DNA of 8,712 bases from Candidatus Caccocola faecipullorum (lineage in GTDB: Bacteria; Synergistota; Synergistia; Synergistales; Synergistaceae), in NCBI GenBank assembly GCA_018716365.1, contig DVKA01000120.1, positions 1-8,712 on the forward strand, written 5' to 3'. The notes beneath the pieces were generated by a model. That model ran no database searches. It was given only the letters and a program-made list of their open reading frames with translations, and had not been told where the DNA came from. A program made the translations under genes and the position numbers. This document shows positions 1-6,770 of this stretch, one piece after another. Every line of letters starts with the position of its first letter. Position 1 is the first letter of the stretch.

Positions 1-3000
1 CTGGTACTGGTCAATTTCCTCCTGTGTATAGTGGTTGCTGTTCGATACAAGTACCTTCTTTCCGTCTTGTAGTGTATCATTTTGTACTTCTATCCGCTCA
101 TACCCTTCCGGTATAAAGCTCCTCAGCGTGCCGAGGTTGTAGGCGAAGCTCAGTTTTTTATCATAGTCCGACGTAGCCGCTCCTACTATGCCGCCGACGA
201 GGCTGTTGCGCGCGTTGAGGTCGTAGTTCACTACCGTGACGTTGCCGGTGTTGAAGACGTTCTTTATATTGCCGGAGACCCAGTAGCCGACGACGCCGCC
301 CGTGACGCTGTATCCGTTGTAGATGTCGCCGGTGTTGTAGGCCTTTTCAAGCGCCCCGCCGAGACGGCCGACGACGCCGCCGACGTGACGGCCGAGGAAT
401 TCATATTCGCCGTCGCCTATCGTGCCCGCGTTATATACGTTGTATATGGCGGTGCTGGAGCCGTCGGTTACAGCCGTCGTGTCGCCGACTACGCCGCCCA
501 TGTTGACGGCGTCTATCGTGCCAGCATTGGCCCTGCGCGTCGTGGCGACGTCGCCGAGGTTGTAGGAGTCCGCTATCGAGCCTTTGACCATCTGACCCGC
601 AACGCCGCCGACGCCCGTGTAGCCCTGAACGTCGCCGGTGTTGTATGAGTTGTAGATTATTGCGCTCGGGCTGTTTGCTTTTAAACTGGTCAGCACTTCC
701 TCCGTTGAAATGTTCTTCAAATGGCTCTTCATGCTGACCTTGCCGACTACGCCGCCGACGTTCGCAGTTTTAGCCTCGTCCGGCGCTGTGTTCCCCTCAA
801 AGTATGCGGAGTGGACTGTACCGCGGTTCGCCGAGTTGCTGATTTTTGTCTCGTTGCCGTGGAGATAGCCTGCGATGCCTCCGATGTTGCCGATGTTGTA
901 TTTCTCATGGTCGCCCATGACGGCTTCCGTAGCGAAGTTGCCGTCCGTCCTCGCACCGCTCGCCGTTATGTCGCCGCCGTCGTTCTGTGACGATTCGATT
1001 TTGCCGTTTTTCACATATCCAGCTATTCCGCCGACGTTGTGCGCGCCAGCGACGAGGTTCTCGGAGTTCTCGGCGTTCGTAATCTCGGCAAAAAGCGCGC
1101 TGCCGACAATGCCGCCGACGTTGCCCGCGTTGTATTGCTCGACTTCACCGGTTTGCGTCTCGCCATTTTCGTCCGTATAGGTATATGACTCTTGGGTGGA
1201 TGCCGTCTTTACGTCGCCGTCGTTCTGGACGTCCGTTATTTCTACGACGCCGGTTGAAGTCCATCCGTCCCTTGTCGTCGCACCTGCCTTACCAGCTATG
1301 CCTCCAACGTTGGCAACATGGACGTCGTCCACATGTTCATCCTCCAACTGGTTTGCGCCAGACGCACTGTGGTATTCGTATTTTTCTTTAGTGAAACCCG
1401 TCGCCGTCACGTCGCCGTGGTTTGCGACGTTTGTTATCGTGCTGTCGCCCTCTATGGAGCCTACGATGCCGCCGACGTTGTATCCGCCCGTTACGCCGAG
1501 CTGGTTGTATATCTGGAAGTCTTCCGCGTTCTCGTCGTCGAGCGCGTTGCCTATCGTCGTGTTTGTCGCGTAGCCGGCGATGCCGCCGACGTTGCTGCTC
1601 CATGTTTTGTTAGTGTCATCGCCAGTGTCAATGCCAATAACCGCGCCGAGGTTGTAGATTCTGCCGTCGAGCGTGACGTCCGCGGCGCTTCCGACGATGC
1701 CGCCGATGTTGGTCACGCCGCTGACTGTGCCTGCGTTGACGAAGTTATGCACGTCGGGTTCGCCGTTCGTCCCATCACCCGTGAGCGAGCCGATGACGCC
1801 GCCGACGTTCTTATTGCCTTTTACGTCCGCGGTGTTCGTTATGTTTTCTATCGTCGCGTTTTCGCTCACGCTGCCCGCTATCGAGCCGACGTTTTCGTTG
1901 CCGGTTATCGAGCCGCCGTTGAGCGTGACGTTGCGGATTATCGCCTCACCGCTGACGCTGCCGAAGAGGCCGACGTTGCTCTCTGTCTCTTTGTTTATCG
2001 TAAGGCCGAATATGTGATAGTCGAGGCCGTCGAAGCGGCCGATGAAATTGGCGATTGGGTCGAATGTATCGCCTTCGTTCATCTCCGCAGAGTAGTTCGC
2101 GTCTATCGCGTTGCGGAGGGCGAACCAGCCGTTAGTGTAGTCTCCCATCGCCTGAAGCTGGAAGAGGTCTTCGACCCACATGTAGCGGCGGATGCCATTT
2201 TCTAATTTTTCCCCATCAACAAAGATGTTGATGAATCTTTCTGTGTTTTCTTTAAACTCGCCGACTTTATTCGGCGAGTCGCTCTCGTATGCCTCATATC
2301 CAAGGACTACGTTTTTCTCGTCGCTCGTCCTTATGGTGAGATTTTTGTTAATATCCGCCATGCTCTCCAACTGTTTTTCACCGGCTATGCCGTTCTCCGA
2401 CGTGAAGAGCCTGTCTGTGTCGAGGACGATTCTGCCGCCGTCGAAGGTTACGTTCGTCGCGCTCGTTATGCTGCCGAGGCTCATAAGTTGCGCCGTTCCG
2501 GCGGTCTGCGCGGCGATGATGTCTCTTATTGCGTCAGAAGTTTGTGCATTTTTTATCCCGTCAATACTGCCTTCGAGATTTTTATTCGTCACGTAGAGGC
2601 TTCCGACGTTGATCTGCGCGGAGTTGCCTATCTGGACGCCCGCGGGGTTGGCGATGAAGATGTTGCCGCCTATTGCGTTGAGCTGTCCGTAGATTTCGGA
2701 AATCGGGCCGCCGTTTTTGACGTAGTTGAAGGAGTTGAAACCTTCGTGCGTCCCTGTGAAGTTCACCGCCGCGTCTGCGCCGATGGAGAAGTTGTCCCAC
2801 TGGTTGACGGCGGTCTGCGTCGTCTGGTGAATGTCCATGACGTTGCCGACGGTGTTTTCCGTTACGCCTGTCCCCAGGTTCCCCTCCGTGTACGTCGGTA
2901 CTTGCGTGTTCGCCGGTACGGCGTACAGCGGCTGCGCGCCGGTGAGCGATGTGAAGCAGAGCAGTATCGCGTATGCTACCGCCTTTAAGATTTTGCGCTG

Positions 3001-3009
3001 GTGTATCAT
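1..3009 (-). CDS. TpsA-type secreted exoprotein (filamentous haemagglutinin-like adhesin with GLUG repeats), 3' end missing
   Basis: One open frame of 1003 codons runs from ATG at 3009 to the window edge with no stop; I translated it throughout. Residues 1-30 are a signal peptide (basic start, hydrophobic core, LYA before the likely cut). Residues about 35-145 match the haemagglutination-activity/TPS secretion domain: WDNFSIG at 71-77, SEIYGQL at 104-110 and NPAGV at 121-125, the counterpart of the family's NPNG(I/L) motif. A less repetitive part follows to about residue 340, then GLUG-type repeats to residue 943 and a non-repeated stretch to the edge. The passenger is rich in Gly, Asn, Val and Thr. 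I see no cysteine after Cys18 in the signal peptide. In this family the protein crosses the outer membrane through its TpsB partner, encoded just upstream, and usually acts as an adhesin. An adhesin role here is inferred. The C-terminus, and any anchor, lies outside the window. Confidence 0.93.
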   Translation of the reverse strand, partial: MIHQRKILKAVAYAILLCFTSLTGAQPLYAVPANTQVPTYTEGNLGTGVTENTVGNVMDIHQTTQTAVNQWDNFSIGADAAVNFTGTHEGFNSFNYVKNGGPISEIYGQLNAIGGNIFIANPAGVQIGNSAQINVGSLYVTNKNLEGSIDGIKNAQTSDAIRDIIAAQTAGTAQLMSLGSITSATNVTFDGGRIVLDTDRLFTSENGIAGEKQLESMADINKNLTIRTSDEKNVVLGYEAYESDSPNKVGEFKENTERFINIFVDGEKLENGIRRYMWVEDLFQLQAMGDYTNGWFALRNAIDANYSAEMNEGDTFDPIANFIGRFDGLDYHIFGLTINKETESNVGLFGSVSGEAIIRNVTLNGGSITGNENVGSIAGSVSENATIENITNTADVKGNKNVGGVIGSLTGDGTNGEPDVHNFVNAGTVSGVTNIGGIVGSAADVTLDGRIYNLGAVIGIDTGDDTNKTWSSNVGGIAGYATNTTIGNALDDENAEDFQIYNQLGVTGGYNVGGIVGSIEGDSTITNVANHGDVTATGFTKEKYEYHSASGANQLEDEHVDDVHVANVGGIAGKAGATTRDGWTSTGVVEITDVQNDGDVKTASTQESYTYTDENGETQTGEVEQYNAGNVGGIVGSALFAEITNAENSENLVAGAHNVGGIAGYVKNGKIESSQNDGGDITASGARTDGNFATEAVMGDHEKYNIGNIGGIAGYLHGNETKISNSANRGTVHSAYFEGNTAPDEAKTANVGGVVGKVSMKSHLKNISTEEVLTSLKANSPSAIIYNSYNTGDVQGYTGVGGVAGQMVKGSIADSYNLGDVATTRRANAGTIDAVNMGGVVGDTTAVTDGSSTAIYNVYNAGTIGDGEYEFLGRHVGGVVGRLGGALEKAYNTGDIYNGYSVTGGVVGYWVSGNIKNVFNTGNVTVVNYDLNARNSLVGGIVGAATSDYDKKLSFAYNLGTLRSFIPEGYERIEVQNDTLQDGKKVLVSNSNHYTQEEIDQYQ
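181..1977 (-). repeat. GLUG-type repeat array inside the exoprotein
   Basis: Residues 345-943 of the exoprotein carry about 17 copies of a short motif with consensus N-V-G-G-(I/V)-(V/A)-G. They are usually followed after a variable stretch by a (Y)N-x-G-(D/T/N)-V turn. Examples are NVGLFG at the start, NVGGVIG, NIGGIVG, NVGGIAG and VGGIVG at the end. Spacing is irregular, about 25-60 residues, so this is a degenerate protein repeat and not a DNA tandem array. At DNA level the core recurs as nearly identical 12-mers, such as GCCGCCGACGTT on the plus strand at several sites between 720 and 1815. GLUG repeats are known from bacterial surface adhesins and IgA-protease-like proteins, and are expected to stack as beta-strand coils. 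The motif match is seen; the fold is inferred. Confidence 0.8.
2256..2279. repeat. Perfect 9-bp inverted repeat inside the exoprotein gene
   Basis: ACTCGCCGA at 2256-2264 and TCGGCGAGT at 2271-2279 are exact reverse complements separated by six bases. The hairpin lies in coding sequence, between the TPS domain and the GLUG repeats. No T-run follows it on either strand, so it is not a standard intrinsic terminator. It may be chance in a GC-rich gene, or an mRNA structure that slows transcription or translation. Confidence 0.55.
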
Positions 3010-3019
3010 TTATGGATTG

Positions 3020-3026
3020 CTCCTTT
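3020..3026 (-). promoter_or_regulatory. Ribosome binding site of the exoprotein gene
   Basis: Read on the minus strand this is AAAGGAG, ten bases before the ATG at 3009. It fixes the start directly ahead of the signal peptide. No convincing promoter lies between this site and the end of the transporter gene, so the exoprotein gene is probably transcribed from upstream of tpsB. Confidence 0.75.
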
Positions 3027-3058
3027 CTTACTTTGTGGTTGTCTCACGTTTTCCTTCA

Positions 3059-3090
3059 GGAGATTCCGAGCAGAACATTCTCGAAATGAC
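3059..3090 (-). repeat. Degenerate GTCAT-hairpin-ATC palindromic module (module C)
   Basis: On the minus strand the unit begins GTCAT (3086-3090) and ends ATCTCC (3059-3064). Its arms TTCGAG and CTCGGAA pair imperfectly, with one bulge. It shares the flanks, but not the stem sequence, of the two modules at 3135-3229. This indicates one dispersed palindromic repeat family with diverged hairpins. It sits between the transporter and exoprotein genes. Confidence 0.6.
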
Positions 3091-3134
3091 GGAAGGGGGA
3101 GAGGTTTCGTTTCCCCGCCGGAGACCGTCTTCCC

Positions 3135-3229
3135 GTCATGCCGGACTTGTTCCGGCATCCAGCGGCTTTGAACGCCCGCGCGCCGCGGTGTTTGAAGCCG
3201 CTGGATTCCGCGTCGGAGCGCGGAATGAC
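3135..3229. repeat. Pair of inverted GTCAT-hairpin-ATCCAG modules forming a cloverleaf-like intergenic repeat
   Basis: Module B (3135-3162) reads GTCAT, stem GCCGGA/TCCGGC with a five-base loop, then ATCCAG. Module A (3201-3229) is the same design in the opposite orientation, with stem TCCGCG/CGCGGA. The outer parts also pair with each other: GTCAT with ATGAC (3225-3229), and a 12-base arm at 3157-3168 with 3195-3206. The whole can fold as a four-way, cloverleaf-like structure around a 26-base apex. It ends ten bases beyond the transporter stop codon (plus coordinates 3239-3241). Similar GTCATxCC palindromes are familiar as dispersed intergenic repeats in many bacteria. In the transcript the structure could block 3' decay of the transporter message or adjust the transporter-to-exoprotein ratio, which is inference. 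No T-run follows, so it is not a classical terminator. Confidence 0.8.
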
Positions 3230-3238
3230 AGAAGGTTC

Positions 3239-4909
3239 CTAGAACATTTTGTAGACCTGGAACCAGAGGCGGTAGTCGTCGTCTCCGCCGTCGCGGTCCG
3301 GGAGGCCGTTTATTTTTCTGGCGAAGTCGAACTGCGCGTACCAGTCGTTCGGTTTGGAGTAGCGCAGTCCTACGCCCCATCCGGCGAGGTGGTCTATTTC
3401 GTTGCTGCGCGTCGCCAGGTTTTTCGCGGCTCCTACGTCTACGAAGGCCGCGAGTTCAAGGCCGGGGACGCCGAGCGCGTAGCGCAGTTCTCCGGTCGCT
3501 GTGTAGCCCGAGTCTCCGTAGTAGTCGCCGTTGGCGTAGGCGCGTACTCCGTTGATGCCGCCGAGGAAGAACTGTTCGCTTCCGTCGAGGGCGCGGCTTG
3601 CGAGCTGGCCTCTGGCCCTTACGCGCGCGTTGAATTTGCCCCAGTACCATATTTTCAGTACGTCGGCGGTGAGTTTATGGTAGCCGCCGTCGTAGTAGGC
3701 CCCGCCGTTGTCGGTGGAGATGTCTCCGTACCAGTAGATGAGGCTGTACTGGAGGAACTGGTTTGCGGAGTAGCGGCTGCCGCTGAGCCCTATGTGCCAG
3801 ACGTCGGCTTCTTTTTCTGTGCCGAAGTTGAAGGCGCGCAGGGCTTCGTCGCGGAAGCGGTATTCGTCTGTGATGTCTCTGTGGTCGTAGCCGTAGATGA
3901 GGGTGAGGCGGTCGGCTTTGCTTCTGTACAGCGGCGTGAGGCCGTAGACGCTGAGCCCTTCGGATTCGCCGAGGGAGTCGTAGAATGAGTTCGGCGTGAA
4001 GTCATAGCTGGTTTTGCTGTATGCGAAGCCGAGGCGCGTTCCGCGGGCCCCTATCGGGAGTTCGTAGCGGACGCTGTAATTGTCGGTCTCTTCGTCTGTG
4101 ATCATGCCGCTGACGATGATTTTGTCTCCGGTGCGGGTTGGGTTGTTGATTTCGGTATTGAAGCCGAAGCGGTAGCGGCCCGAGTATTCGCTGCCGCCGT
4201 TGTCTGCGTATATGTAGTTGTTCCAGACTTTGCGCTTCTGCACTTCGATGTCTATCTTCGTAGTTCCGGGCTCGGAGCCGGGGCGGAGTATGGTGCGCGC
4301 CTGCACGCCGGGAAGGTCGTTGAGGTTGTTCATCGCCGTCTCAAGCCTGCGGTCTGTGATGACGTCGCCGTGCTTCAGATAGCTTATGTAACGGTCTAAC
4401 GTTTTGTCGTAAATGTCGGAAGAGTTGACTGTTATCTCAACGTCGTCGTATGTCGCTACGTAGATGCGGACTTCGAGAACGCCGTCTTTTATTTCCTGCT
4501 GCGGCACGACGGCGAGCGGGATTGTGTAGCCGCGCTCGCGGCAGTAGGCTGTGATTTCGTTTGTGAGAGATGGAAGCTCGCGTACCTTTACGCTGCGCCC
4601 GCTGTACTTTGCGAGGATTTGCTGAAGCTCGCCCTTTTCGTCGAGCACCTGATAGCCCGTAAGCTTGACGGACTTGATGAAGAACGCCGGGTCTTCTTCC
4701 GTGCCGGTGTTGCCTTCGCGGTATTCCTCGTGCGTCTTGACCTCTTTCTGCTCGATTTCGATTTCATGCTTTCCGGTGCGCATATAGGGCGGGTAGGTGC
4801 GCACGGCCTCTTCGTCGAAGGTCGGCAGCGGCGACGCCGCAAAGGCCGGGGGCGCGGAGAGCGCGAGAAGACACACTAGACTTGCAATGACCAGATGATG
4901 CTGCTTCAC
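3239..4909 (-). CDS. TpsB outer-membrane translocator (ShlB/FhaC/HecB family)
   Basis: This 556-residue protein exports the neighbouring exoprotein across the outer membrane; the family is usually about 550-590 residues. Residues 1-24 are a signal peptide (hydrophobic IASLVCLLALSA, cut after AFA). A POTRA domain covers about 76-152, and the ShlB-type N-terminal region runs to about 225 with the conserved NDLPGV at 197-202. The remainder is a 16-strand-type beta-barrel with alternating aromatic and polar strands, ending in the typical C-terminal Phe (VYKMF). The loop-6 motif is VRAY at 455-458 followed by GD; VRAY and VRGY both occur in the family. The start is taken as GTG at 4909, because a GTG nine bases further upstream overlaps the ribosome binding site. 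The exoprotein gene follows 229 bases downstream on the same strand, the usual tpsBA arrangement. Confidence 0.95.
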   Translation of the reverse strand: MKQHHLVIASLVCLLALSAPPAFAASPLPTFDEEAVRTYPPYMRTGKHEIEIEQKEVKTHEEYREGNTGTEEDPAFFIKSVKLTGYQVLDEKGELQQILAKYSGRSVKVRELPSLTNEITAYCRERGYTIPLAVVPQQEIKDGVLEVRIYVATYDDVEITVNSSDIYDKTLDRYISYLKHGDVITDRRLETAMNNLNDLPGVQARTILRPGSEPGTTKIDIEVQKRKVWNNYIYADNGGSEYSGRYRFGFNTEINNPTRTGDKIIVSGMITDEETDNYSVRYELPIGARGTRLGFAYSKTSYDFTPNSFYDSLGESEGLSVYGLTPLYRSKADRLTLIYGYDHRDITDEYRFRDEALRAFNFGTEKEADVWHIGLSGSRYSANQFLQYSLIYWYGDISTDNGGAYYDGGYHKLTADVLKIWYWGKFNARVRARGQLASRALDGSEQFFLGGINGVRAYANGDYYGDSGYTATGELRYALGVPGLELAAFVDVGAAKNLATRSNEIDHLAGWGVGLRYSKPNDWYAQFDFARKINGLPDRDGGDDDYRLWFQVYKMF

Positions 4910-4917
4910 ATGACACA

Positions 4918-4922
4918 CTCCT
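4918..4922 (-). promoter_or_regulatory. Ribosome binding site that decides the transporter start
   Basis: The minus strand reads AGGAG here. It is eight bases before the GTG at 4909, and its last G is the first base of the in-frame GTG at 4918. Initiation at 4918 is therefore sterically impossible with this site. Start at 4909 also gives a compact signal peptide beginning M-K-Q-H-H. The ATG at 4911 is out of frame. Confidence 0.75.
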
Positions 4923-4940
4923 GTCAGAATTTATATTTTC

Positions 4941-5000
4941 AACGGCTCGCGCCGTTTTGTTTCTCTCTGTTGCGTCCGCGGCGGAAGGGTCGCCCGCCGC
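4941..5000 (-). promoter_or_regulatory. Leader of the tpsBA transcript with two hairpins
   Basis: Two stem-loops lie between the nearest promoter and the ribosome binding site. The first to be transcribed is GCGGCGG/CCGCCGC (4978-5000, seven base pairs, nine-base loop). The second is AACGGC-GCGA-GCCGTT (4941-4956, six base pairs closed by a GNRA tetraloop). Neither is followed by a U-run in the direction of tpsB, so termination is unlikely. Message stabilisation or protein/RNA control are possible. No known riboswitch was recognised. Confidence 0.5.
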
Positions 5001-5045
5001 ACAATATAAATGCACGCATCTTTTTGCTTATGTGCGCAGTTGAGT

Positions 5046-5074
5046 ATTCTATTTTATATTCTATCTAAAATCAA
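5046..5074 (-). promoter_or_regulatory. Candidate sigma-70 promoter P1 for tpsBA
   Basis: On the minus strand TTGATT (5069-5074) is separated by 17 bases from TAGAAT (5046-5051), in an AT-rich stretch that stands out from GC-rich flanks. Transcription would start near 5039, leaving a leader of about 130 bases before the GTG start. This is the best-placed promoter of the tpsBA unit. Confidence 0.5.
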
Positions 5075-5091
5075 CATGGGAAATCAGGCGA

Positions 5092-5119
5092 CTTATACAA
5101 TATCACAAATTTTGTTCAA
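5092..5119 (-). promoter_or_regulatory. Candidate promoter P2 for tpsBA
   Basis: On the minus strand TTGAAC (5114-5119) and TATAAG (5092-5097) are 16 bases apart. The -10 box is embedded in ATTGTATAA, which recurs in P3. It is either a second start point for tpsBA or an AT-rich upstream element of P1. Confidence 0.4.
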
Positions 5120-5177
5120 ATCAAGTCCCCGCCCGCCCCGCGCCGCAAACGCGCCCCCATCCGCCGCGCGATGACGC

Positions 5178-5205
5178 TTTATACAATGCGCCCCCAAATT
5201 TTCAA
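5178..5205 (-). promoter_or_regulatory. Candidate promoter P3 for tpsBA
   Basis: On the minus strand TTGAAA (5200-5205) and TATAAA (5178-5183) are 16 bases apart, the closest match to consensus of the three. The nine bases ATTGTATAA around its -10 box are repeated exactly 86 bases downstream in P2. A transcript from here would have a leader of about 260 bases. Confidence 0.4.
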
Positions 5206-5431
5206 CTTCATGACAATGTTACAAAACTCCCCCGCGCCGAACCGCCCGCATCCGCGAAACCGGCGCAAAGAAAAGGTTCAGAAACGGAGGAGGATACGGC
5301 GCGGCGCGCGCGGCAGAAGCGTACTGGCGCGTTGATATTCGCGGCGAAATGTTTCCATTTATAAAACATCCGCGGCAGAGCGTGCGTGCGCAGCGGGATG
5401 GGGGGTATACGGCTTTGCCGGAGGGTTTAGT
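5206..5431. other. Non-coding spacer between the radical SAM gene and the tpsBA promoters
   Basis: No convincing gene is present. The sequence is mostly GC-rich with short homopolymer-like C and G runs. A weak stem-loop, ATGTTT (5349-5354) with AAACAT (5364-5369) flanked by GCGG and CCGC, lies 60-90 bases beyond the radical SAM stop codon. It may form the 3' end of that transcript. It lacks a clear U-run, so it is not called a terminator. Confidence 0.5.
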
Positions 5432-6754
5432 TTACTGCGCCCGCCGCTTCGTCATGTCTTTGAGTTCCTGCAGTTCTGCGGGCGTTATGTCTTTTGAGAA
5501 GTAGGAGCAGTAGACGGAGTTGTTCTGGAGCAGCGGCTCTGTGCGGAGCGCGGGGAGTTTGCGCGCGGCGGCTTCGAAGAGCGGCGTGCCGGGGATGGGG
5601 GAGAATTCCGCAAGTTTCGGGACGCCGCCGTTGTCCCAGACGAAGTTTATCGTATCTTTCACGGACTGTATATTCTGTCCCGGAAGCCCCGCGAGGATGT
5701 ATGTCTCGCAGTCTTCGGGCGCGTAGCCCGCGGCGCGGAGGTTTCTTACTGCGGCGGCGTATTCTTCGCGCGCGACTTTGCCGGAGCTTTCGCGCGCGAT
5801 TTTGGGGTCGATGCTTTCGAGCGAGAGGCGTATCGTTTTGAAATTGCTTTCGGCGAGCGTCTGCGCGCAGCGTCCGTCAATCTGGCGCACGTGCAGGCCG
5901 TTGGGCGTGTGGAGGCGCAGCGCGCCGCCGTACCGCGCTGTCAGCTCGCGGCATAGCGGGTAGAAGAATTCTTCTTTTCCGAGCAGAAGCGCGTCGTCGT
6001 AGAATGCGACGTCGCGCGCGCCGAGCGCGGCCTGATAATCGATTTCGGCGAGGGCTTCGGCGAGTGGACGCCTGCGGTAGCGCGGCCATAAAATCCCAGA
6101 CGCGCAGTAGCCGCATGAGAATGGGCAGCCGAACGAGGTCATCGAGACGCCGTAGTTTATCGCGCCGTATAGATCCATCGCGGGGTACGGCGCGGCAGGC
6201 TCTGCGCGTCCGCGCACGACGCGGGCGGCTCCGAGGCGCGCGGCGTGCGCGGGGCAGAGCGATGCGTAGACGCCGCCGAGTATGATTTCGCTCTCTGGAA
6301 ATATTTCGCGCAGCAGTTCAATAATCCACTTTACTCCGGGGTACCAGTATGTCATCGCCGACGTGACGAGAATAAGGTCGGGCGTTTCCATGCGCGCAAG
6401 CTTACCGACGATTTCCCCGCGCGAAGGGCCGAAGTGGAAATACCGGCGGCGCACTGCGGTGTAGGCCTCGGGCTTTTCTATCTCGCGTTTCGCCGTCTTC
6501 TGCCGCCCGTAGCTTTTCAGCCCTTCGCGCGCTTCCCATACGCAGTCGAAGAGCGCGACGGAGTTTTCCGCGCGCAGGCTCTGGAGCAGGTAGAGCAGGC
6601 CGAGAGGTTTGGACCACAGATCCATGAATGCGAAGTCGCGCACCGGCGGGTTCACGCCGAGCACACACGCGCCGCGCAGCGAGAGCATGTCGTCCTGCGT
6701 TACGAACGCCGCCCCGCCCGCGAATTTATTGGTACGGACAAAAAAGTTCGTCAT
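5432..6754 (-). CDS. B12-binding-type radical SAM protein, substrate unknown
   Basis: This 440-residue protein has the layout of cobalamin-dependent class B radical SAM enzymes. An N-terminal region (about 35-190) contains NPPVRDFAFMDLW at 35-47, PLGLLYL at 50-56 and the nucleotide-fold-like ILGGVYASL at 158-166. The radical SAM core follows with GCPFSCGYC at 209-217, whose Cys210, Cys214 and Cys217 would hold the 4Fe-4S cluster. The later strands FYDDALL, RLSLESID and EFSPIPGTP (383-391) fit the TIM-barrel part. Such enzymes carry out methylations, ring contractions and other radical steps. The substrate cannot be inferred because no biosynthetic partner is adjacent. The start is ATG at 6754, preceded by a good ribosome binding site. 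The frame stays open another 71 codons upstream, but that part does not look like protein. Flanked by non-coding DNA on both sides, it is probably a single-gene unit. Confidence 0.88.
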   Translation of the reverse strand: MTNFFVRTNKFAGGAAFVTQDDMLSLRGACVLGVNPPVRDFAFMDLWSKPLGLLYLLQSLRAENSVALFDCVWEAREGLKSYGRQKTAKREIEKPEAYTAVRRRYFHFGPSRGEIVGKLARMETPDLILVTSAMTYWYPGVKWIIELLREIFPESEIILGGVYASLCPAHAARLGAARVVRGRAEPAAPYPAMDLYGAINYGVSMTSFGCPFSCGYCASGILWPRYRRRPLAEALAEIDYQAALGARDVAFYDDALLLGKEEFFYPLCRELTARYGGALRLHTPNGLHVRQIDGRCAQTLAESNFKTIRLSLESIDPKIARESSGKVAREEYAAAVRNLRAAGYAPEDCETYILAGLPGQNIQSVKDTINFVWDNGGVPKLAEFSPIPGTPLFEAAARKLPALRTEPLLQNNSVYCSYFSKDITPAELQELKDMTKRRAQ

Positions 6755-6763
6755 CGTCCAGTT

Positions 6764-6770
6764 CCCTTCC
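6764..6770 (-). promoter_or_regulatory. Ribosome binding site of the radical SAM gene
   Basis: The minus strand reads GGAAGGG, within AAGGAAGGG, nine bases before the ATG at 6754. It supports this start over any site in the 71-codon upstream extension. Confidence 0.65.

Noticed and set aside
181..1977. Regularly recurring motif that at first sight resembles a CRISPR-like or tandem DNA array
   Set aside because: Spacing is irregular, copies are diverged and the frame is open throughout, so it is a protein-level repeat.
82..2988. Several long plus-strand reading frames with repeated Asp-Ala-Ala-Asp-Val runs
   Set aside because: They are antisense shadows of the Gly-Gly-rich repeats of the minus-strand exoprotein, have no ribosome binding sites, and the minus frame carries clear domains without a stop.
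2831..3988. A 385-codon plus-strand frame opposite tpsB
   Set aside because: It overlaps the well-supported transporter in antisense and crosses the intergenic palindromes; its composition is that of a shadow frame.
4941..4963. Plus-strand terminator (AACGGC stem followed by a T-rich stretch)
   Set aside because: No plus-strand gene lies upstream that would need it, and the T-run is interrupted; a role in the minus-strand leader is more likely.
5171..5335. A 54-codon plus-strand frame in the spacer before tpsBA
   Set aside because: No ribosome binding site, a low-complexity Arg-rich tail, and it overlaps candidate promoter P3.
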